Of a stretch of 64,000 bases of DNA, positions 60,125-64,000 are shown in pieces. The translations under genes were made by a program, and so were the position numbers. Positions within the stretch are counted from its first letter, which is position 1, and every line of letters starts with the position of its first letter. The notes under the pieces are model-generated. The model made no database searches, was not told the DNA's origin, and was given only the letters and a program-made list of their open reading frames with translations. This DNA is from Actinoplanes palleronii (lineage in GTDB: Bacteria; Actinomycetota; Actinomycetes; Mycobacteriales; Micromonosporaceae): the NCBI RefSeq assembly GCF_016862315.1, contig NZ_BOMS01000049.1:94735-158734 (forward strand), read 5' to 3'.

Positions 60125-60931
60125 TCAGGCGGCGGCCTGCTCGGCCCAGCCGGCGCTCACCGGCTGCAGCACGTCCATGGCCTGCTTGCGCGCGTCGAGC
60201 AGGGCCAGCAGCACCGGCGGGTCCAGGGCGCGGACCCGGCGCAGCACGATGTCGGCGGAGAGGATCGAGTCGGGCTGGACGGTGAACGGCCCGTAGGAGG
60301 CCACCGCGACCGGGCGGTCCGCGCGGTCCGCGCCGTCGGCGGTCCAGGTGGCGGCGTCGGTCGACACCGACTGCGCGAGCAGGTACCACTGGCCCTGCGG
60401 CACCGCGTCGAAGCGCACCGGACCGGGCTCGTGCAGCACCGCGCAGCGCACCGGGCGGCCCTCCGGGATCGGCTCGGCGAACATCCCGATGAAGATCACC
60501 GCGTGGTCGTCCGGCTCCTCCAGGCTCACGTGGCAGGAGACCCGGCTGCTGGCCGGCCAGGTGGAGCGGCGCTCGCCGCCCGCCTGGATGGCCGGCGCGT
60601 AGCCGTCGTGGCGGCGGTAGGTGGTCGGTGACATCCCGACGCTGCGGCTGAACCGCGAACTGAACGTGCCGACGCTGTTGTAGCCGACCTCCACGCTGAT
60701 GTCCGCGACGTTCATCGAGGTCGAGACGAGCAGGTCCTTGGCACGCTGCAGGCGCATCGCGGACAGGAAGCGGGCCGGCGAGACACCGGTGACACGCTGG
60801 AAGATACGGGTGAAATGGAATTTGCTGAACAGTGCGGCACGGGCCAGGTCGTCGACCGTCAACTGCTCCCCGAGGCGCATCTGCATGGCTTCGATGGCCC
60901 GCAGGACCGCCCGCTCGGAATCGTCTTGCAT
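60125..60931 (-). CDS. AraC-family transcriptional regulator
   Basis: A 268-aa regulator with the HTH pair at the N-terminus: MQMRLGEQLTVDDLARAALF leads to FTRIFQRVTGVSPARFLSAM and MNVADISVEVGYNSVGTFSS, with RSVGMSPTTYRRHDG. The C-terminal half is unlike usual AraC ligand domains (VSCHVSLEEPDDHAVIF, AEPIPEGRP) and may be a sensor. ATG 60931 follows GGGAGG. It is at the head of the enediyne operon on the same strand and is a candidate regulator of it. Confidence 0.9.
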   Translation of the reverse strand: MQDDSERAVLRAIEAMQMRLGEQLTVDDLARAALFSKFHFTRIFQRVTGVSPARFLSAMRLQRAKDLLVSTSMNVADISVEVGYNSVGTFSSRFSRSVGMSPTTYRRHDGYAPAIQAGGERRSTWPASSRVSCHVSLEEPDDHAVIFIGMFAEPIPEGRPVRCAVLHEPGPVRFDAVPQGQWYLLAQSVSTDAATWTADGADRADRPVAVASYGPFTVQPDSILSADIVLRRVRALDPPVLLALLDARKQAMDVLQPVSAGWAEQAAA

Positions 60932-61170
60932 GACACCTCCCAATGGTGCCGCTCATCGCGTCACCGCAGCAGCTGCCGGACCGCGGTCGTCACTGATCCG
61001 GGGTTCGACAGAGGAATGGCCGGGAACGCATTTCGGAAAGCATTCCGTCAATGTTATTCCGCGTGATCATTCGGCCACGGAAAGATTATCGAACCCCGAT
61101 ACGGGCCAACCACCCCTAGATATTCGGCGCACCCCGCACCGCAATCGTGAAGTAGGAACGGATACCGTCA
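60932..61170. other. Intergenic region at the right border of the cluster
   Basis: About 240 nt between the AraC gene and the AhpD-like gene. It holds two loosely similar boxes, CCCCGATAC (61094) and CCCCTAGAT (61113), 19 bp apart, that resemble the paired cluster boxes but are degenerate. No gene is supported in it. Confidence 0.4.
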
Positions 61171-62277
61171 CTATTCACTTCGGATAGTCGCCGTATCCGA
61201 TTCCGGCCGCGCCGCCGGCCCGCGCATCGCCGCAGCGCCGCTGAGCAGGCGGCCGGCGCTCCGGGCGGCGGCCATCGCGGCCCAGGCGGCAAGGCGCACC
61301 AGCGCGCCGTCGCCGTAACCACTCGCCCTCAGCGCCGCGATGTCGCCGTCGCCCACCCGGTACGACGCGAACGCCACCAGCAGCGCCAGCCGGGCCGCGG
61401 GGCGTTCGCCAACCGGTAGGGGTGCCACCGCCTCGGCCAGCCAGGGTTCCGCGCTCAGGCCGGGGCCCGACTCGGCCGGATCCGCCAGCCGGGCGAGGAC
61501 CAGCTCGCGGACGGCGTCCGGGAGCACCGCGGCGCCGGCCTCGTCGATCGCCGCGGCGGCGCGGGCCAGCGCGTCGGCGATCGGGGCGCACGGCGCGGCC
61601 CAGCTCAGGTCGGCCGGCAGCGGGCGGGCCGGCAGCGCGGTCACCGCCTGCCCGGGCGGCACGACGGCGCGGGCGAAGCGGCCGAAGATCCGCGCGGCCA
61701 CCCGCCGGCCGAGCGGGCGGGCCGCGACGGGCATCGCTTCCAGGGCGGACTCGCCGAGGAAGACGTTCACCATCCGGTTGAGGTAGTGGAACGTGACCGC
61801 GACGCCGAGGACCACGGCCGCCTGATCGGCGGGGACCGGGATCGGTACGGGGGTGACCCTGGACGCGCCGTCGCGCGCCCAGCGGGCCAGCGCTCGCACC
61901 GCGGGGTCGCGCACCTCGTCGACGCGACCGGCGGCCAGGTGCCGGGCGTCCGCGCCGGGCCGGGTGCCGTTCAGCGTCGCGCCGTGCACCTCGACGCAGT
62001 AGGGGCAGGTGTTGGCGAGCGAGACGGCGGCCGCGACGGTCTCCTTCGTGGCCCGGCCGGCCGGGTCGCCGGCCAGCAGCGTCTCGCGCAGCATCAGCCA
62101 GACCGCGTCGAGGACCTCGGGAGCGGCCGCGTGCAGCGCCACGGGCGGCGCGGCCATGCCGAACTCGGTCTCCATCTGGTGCCAGACCGAGGTTGTCCCG
62201 GCCGGGCGCACCGGGCTCAGGTGGCGGATCTGACGGAGTACGACACGGCGCGCACCGCGCGCGAACAAGGACGTCAC
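61171..62277 (-). CDS. AhpD-like (carboxymuconolactone decarboxylase family) protein
   Basis: A 368-aa protein with a two-part AhpD/CMD fold. The active pair is in SLANTCPYCVEVHG (Cys-x-x-Cys with a nearby His), as in alkylhydroperoxidases. A second half (VLPDAVRELVLARL, RVGDGDIAALRASGYGDGAL) repeats the helical pattern without cysteines. Starts at GTG 62277 after AAAGGGG. Divergent from a MerR regulator, which probably controls it; an oxidative stress role is likely. Confidence 0.85.
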   Translation of the reverse strand: MTSLFARGARRVVLRQIRHLSPVRPAGTTSVWHQMETEFGMAAPPVALHAAAPEVLDAVWLMLRETLLAGDPAGRATKETVAAAVSLANTCPYCVEVHGATLNGTRPGADARHLAAGRVDEVRDPAVRALARWARDGASRVTPVPIPVPADQAAVVLGVAVTFHYLNRMVNVFLGESALEAMPVAARPLGRRVAARIFGRFARAVVPPGQAVTALPARPLPADLSWAAPCAPIADALARAAAAIDEAGAAVLPDAVRELVLARLADPAESGPGLSAEPWLAEAVAPLPVGERPAARLALLVAFASYRVGDGDIAALRASGYGDGALVRLAAWAAMAAARSAGRLLSGAAAMRGPAARPESDTATIRSE

Positions 62278-62476
62278 GGGGTCCCCTTTCCTCGCCCTCC
62301 ATGCTTCGGGCGGGCGGCGGCGCGGCGCATCTTCGGGTGTGCCCGAAGCTGTCGCGTCCAGGTAGGACAGCACGAATCTGGTGCTGGCACGGGCCTGGAG
62401 AGCGCTCTATTGCGAGACCCATCGAGATCTTCTAATCTCACAGGCGGCGGAGGACGAGCGCCCCACGACGGGAAGC

Positions 62477-63106
62477 ATGATGCGGATATCCGACCTGAGC
62501 CGGCAGTCCGGCGTACCCGTCGCCACGATCAAGTTCTATCTGCGCGAGCAGCTGCTCCCACCCGGCGAGCCGACCGGGCGCAACCAGGCCGTCTACGACG
62601 ACCGGCACCTGCGCCGGCTGCAGCTGATCAAGGTGTTCACCACGCTCGGCCGGCTCGACCTGTCCTCGGTGCGCCGGCTGCTCACCGCGATCGCCGACGC
62701 GGACGTGCCGGTCACCGGGCTCTACGCGGCCCTGCACCAGGTCCAGGCCTCGTCCGGGGAACCGACACCGGACGAGGCGCCCGCGGTGGCGGCCGCCCGC
62801 CAGGACGTGGACCGGTTGATCGCCTCGGCCGGCTGGCAGGTGCCGGCGGACGCGGCCACCCGCGGCCAGCTGGCGACCGTGCTGGCCGCGATGCGGCGGT
62901 TGCACTGCGACGCCAGCCTGTCGTTCTTCGACGACTACGTCACGGCGGCCGACCAGCTGGCCCGCAAGCAGGTGGGCCGGCTGCCGGCGGTCGAGGTGGA
63001 ACGGGCCGAGGCGCTGGCCCGCGGGTTGTTGCTGGAGGAGGCGTTCACCGCGATCCACCGGCTGGCGGTGGAGCACCACGCCGGGCAGCGCTTCCCGTCG
63101 ACCTGA
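62477..63106 (+). CDS. MerR-family transcriptional regulator
   Basis: A 209-aa regulator: MMRISDLSRQSGVPVATIKF, YLREQLLPPGEPTGRNQAVYDDRHLRRLQ is the MerR HTH and wing, followed by a long C-terminal effector domain without metal-binding Cys. 199 nt from and divergent to the AhpD-like gene, which it may regulate. Start at ATG 62477 or 62480; GGGAAG precedes the first. Confidence 0.9.
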   Translation: MMRISDLSRQSGVPVATIKFYLREQLLPPGEPTGRNQAVYDDRHLRRLQLIKVFTTLGRLDLSSVRRLLTAIADADVPVTGLYAALHQVQASSGEPTPDEAPAVAAARQDVDRLIASAGWQVPADAATRGQLATVLAAMRRLHCDASLSFFDDYVTAADQLARKQVGRLPAVEVERAEALARGLLLEEAFTAIHRLAVEHHAGQRFPST

Positions 63107-63116
63107 CCCGCCGGCC

Positions 63117-63908
63117 TCAGGCGAACTGGCCGGGCTCGCGGCCGGGGCCGGCCGGGCCACGGTAGGCCTGCGCCAGTTCCCGCCACTGCTCGGCCGGGGC
63201 GCCTTCCGCCCGTACCCCCAGATCGGTGTGATGGCGGCGGCGAGTGACCAACAAGCAGAAGTCTTCGGCGGACCCGGTGATGCGGGCGGCCGCGTCGGCC
63301 GGGCCGAATTCCCACAGCGCGCCCGACGGCGCGGTGATCTCGAAGCGGAACGGTTCCGCGGGCGGCGTCAGGCCGCGGGCCAGATACCCGAAATCCCAGG
63401 TCCGCACGGCGAAGGTGACCAGGTGGCGGAGCCGGTCGGTGTGCGTGCGGCGGATGCCCAGCGCGTCGGCGATGTCCTGGCCGTGCCCGAACAGCTCCAT
63501 CATCCCGGCCGCCGCGAGGACCGCGGCCGGGATCGGCCGGACCAGCCACGGCACCAGCTGGTCCGGCGGCAGCGCGCCGAGCGCCTTGCCGGCCGTGTCC
63601 CGCTCGGCCCGCCAGCGCGCGAGCAACACCTCCGGCGGGTCGTTGACGAACTGGCCCAGCGCCCGCGCGACGTTCGCGTCGAAGTCCGGCGAGAGGGTGC
63701 CGGCCAGCGCGGTGAACGCGTCCGGGTCGGCGGCGGCCAGCCCGGCCATCCGGAACGTCGCCGCGAGGTGCGCGATCTGATGGGCGACGGTCCAGCCCGG
63801 CGCCGGGGTGGGTGTGGTCCAGCCGGTGGGTGCCAGATCGGCCACCATCCGGTCGACCTCGTCGCCGAACGCGGCCAGGTCGCTCGTCACTGTCGCTGTT
63901 TGAGTCAC
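63117..63908 (-). CDS. TIGR03084-type (maleylpyruvate isomerase/DinB-like) protein
   Basis: A 263-aa actinobacterial protein with the mycothiol-dependent isomerase N-terminal pattern TPTPAPGWTVAHQIAHLAAT followed by MMELFGHGQDIADALG, where the His are likely metal ligands. The C-terminal TIGR03084 part includes RTWDFGYLARGL. Predicted to bind a divalent metal and possibly mycothiol. Starts at GTG 63908 after GAGGGC. Convergent with the MerR regulator. Confidence 0.87.
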   Translation of the reverse strand: MTQTATVTSDLAAFGDEVDRMVADLAPTGWTTPTPAPGWTVAHQIAHLAATFRMAGLAAADPDAFTALAGTLSPDFDANVARALGQFVNDPPEVLLARWRAERDTAGKALGALPPDQLVPWLVRPIPAAVLAAAGMMELFGHGQDIADALGIRRTHTDRLRHLVTFAVRTWDFGYLARGLTPPAEPFRFEITAPSGALWEFGPADAAARITGSAEDFCLLVTRRRHHTDLGVRAEGAPAEQWRELAQAYRGPAGPGREPGQFA

Positions 63909-63931
63909 CGGTCTGCCCTCTTCTGCGTTGT

Positions 63932-64000
63932 CGTCATCTGCTTGTTTCGAGCTGGTCCGTCATCTGCTTGTTCGAGGCTGGTGCTCAGGGGTGCCTCAGG
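63932..64000. repeat. 26-bp tandem repeat and start of a third palindromic element
   Basis: CGTCATCTGCTTGTT is repeated at 63932 and 63958 in two 26-bp units upstream of the TIGR03084 gene. The last 25 nt (GGCTGGTGCTCAGGGGTG then CCTCAGG) match the left arm of the palindromic element at 44472 and 44592; the rest lies outside the window. Confidence 0.6.

Noticed and set aside
61094..61122. A fourth pair of CCCCTA-like boxes upstream of the AraC gene
   Set aside because: The two boxes share only CCCC plus a few bases and are 19 bp apart, so they do not match the 20-21 bp pattern well enough to count; noted only as a possible degenerate site.
1..64000. CRISPR arrays, transposases, rRNA and tRNA genes
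   Set aside because: Searched by eye on both strands; no repeat-spacer array, transposase ORF or recognisable structural RNA was found.

Overview
The window is GC-rich actinobacterial DNA. It has strong GC at third codon positions, GTG and TTG starts, frequent 4-nt ATGA/GTGA gene overlaps, ECF sigma factors, a CBM2-bearing secreted protease and MmyB-type regulators. The mix fits a filamentous actinomycete, possibly of the Micromonosporaceae, but the family is an inference.

Positions 1-19,990 are ordinary accessory chromosome. They hold three MmyB-type XRE regulators next to oxidoreductases, a small MarR regulon (alcohol dehydrogenase, MarR, NmrA) with visible palindromic operators, an ECF sigma/anti-sigma pair, a CBM2 metalloprotease, a coupled three-gene set (membrane protein, winged-helix regulator, Tat hydrolase), an Old Yellow Enzyme, an MFS exporter, and a DUF4396 membrane protein behind a CsoR-like copper operator. 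A truncated Rv2466c-like (DsbA-family) pseudogene marks the edge.

Positions about 20,087-60,931 look like one biosynthetic gene cluster for an enediyne. Its core is a run of translationally coupled minus-strand genes from 58,901 to 46,761: UnbL, the iterative enediyne polyketide synthase PksE (KS-AT-ACP-KR-DH-PPTase), the hotdog thioesterase TebC, a flavin reductase, a P450, UnbV and UnbU. A second, diverged UnbL paralogue precedes it. A set of further membrane or exported proteins follows it: a CcdA-like membrane protein, a His-rich membrane protein and a CopC-like protein. An epoxide hydrolase and a second P450 add to the enediyne signature; the epoxide hydrolase favours the nine-membered class.

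The remainder (20.1-40.0 kb) seems to make and attach a peripheral group, and to export and protect. A plus-strand operon holds three unlike iron oxygenases (PhyH-type, heme-oxygenase-like diiron, TauD-type) with a PNPOx-fold protein and a cyclase. Opposite lie a PaaK-like ligase, a free-standing NRPS condensation enzyme coupled to a GT2 glycosyltransferase and an MDR reductase, a VOC protein, an acyl-CoA-dehydrogenase-fold flavoenzyme, an FAD monooxygenase, a siderophore-interacting-type reductase, two ABC exporter half-units, a PGM1-like ATP-grasp ligase and an ECF sigma factor of the long SigJ/ECF42-like type. A PLP decarboxylase coupled to a GNAT acetyltransferase lies between the epoxide hydrolase and the CopC-like gene. 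No carrier protein, adenylation module, deoxysugar genes or chromoprotein apoprotein is visible, so the cluster may extend outside the window or be of an unusual compact type.

Direct repeats of a GGATAGGGG-like box about 20-21 bp apart occur in three promoter regions of the cluster and may be the binding site of a cluster regulator. Several unusual repeats are present: palindromic elements that form the 3' end of the CopC-like gene and recur at the window's right edge, a triplicated hairpin behind the ATP-grasp gene, and short tandem duplications at gene junctions. Downstream (60.1-63.9 kb) come an AraC regulator, an AhpD-like protein, a MerR regulator and a TIGR03084-type protein.
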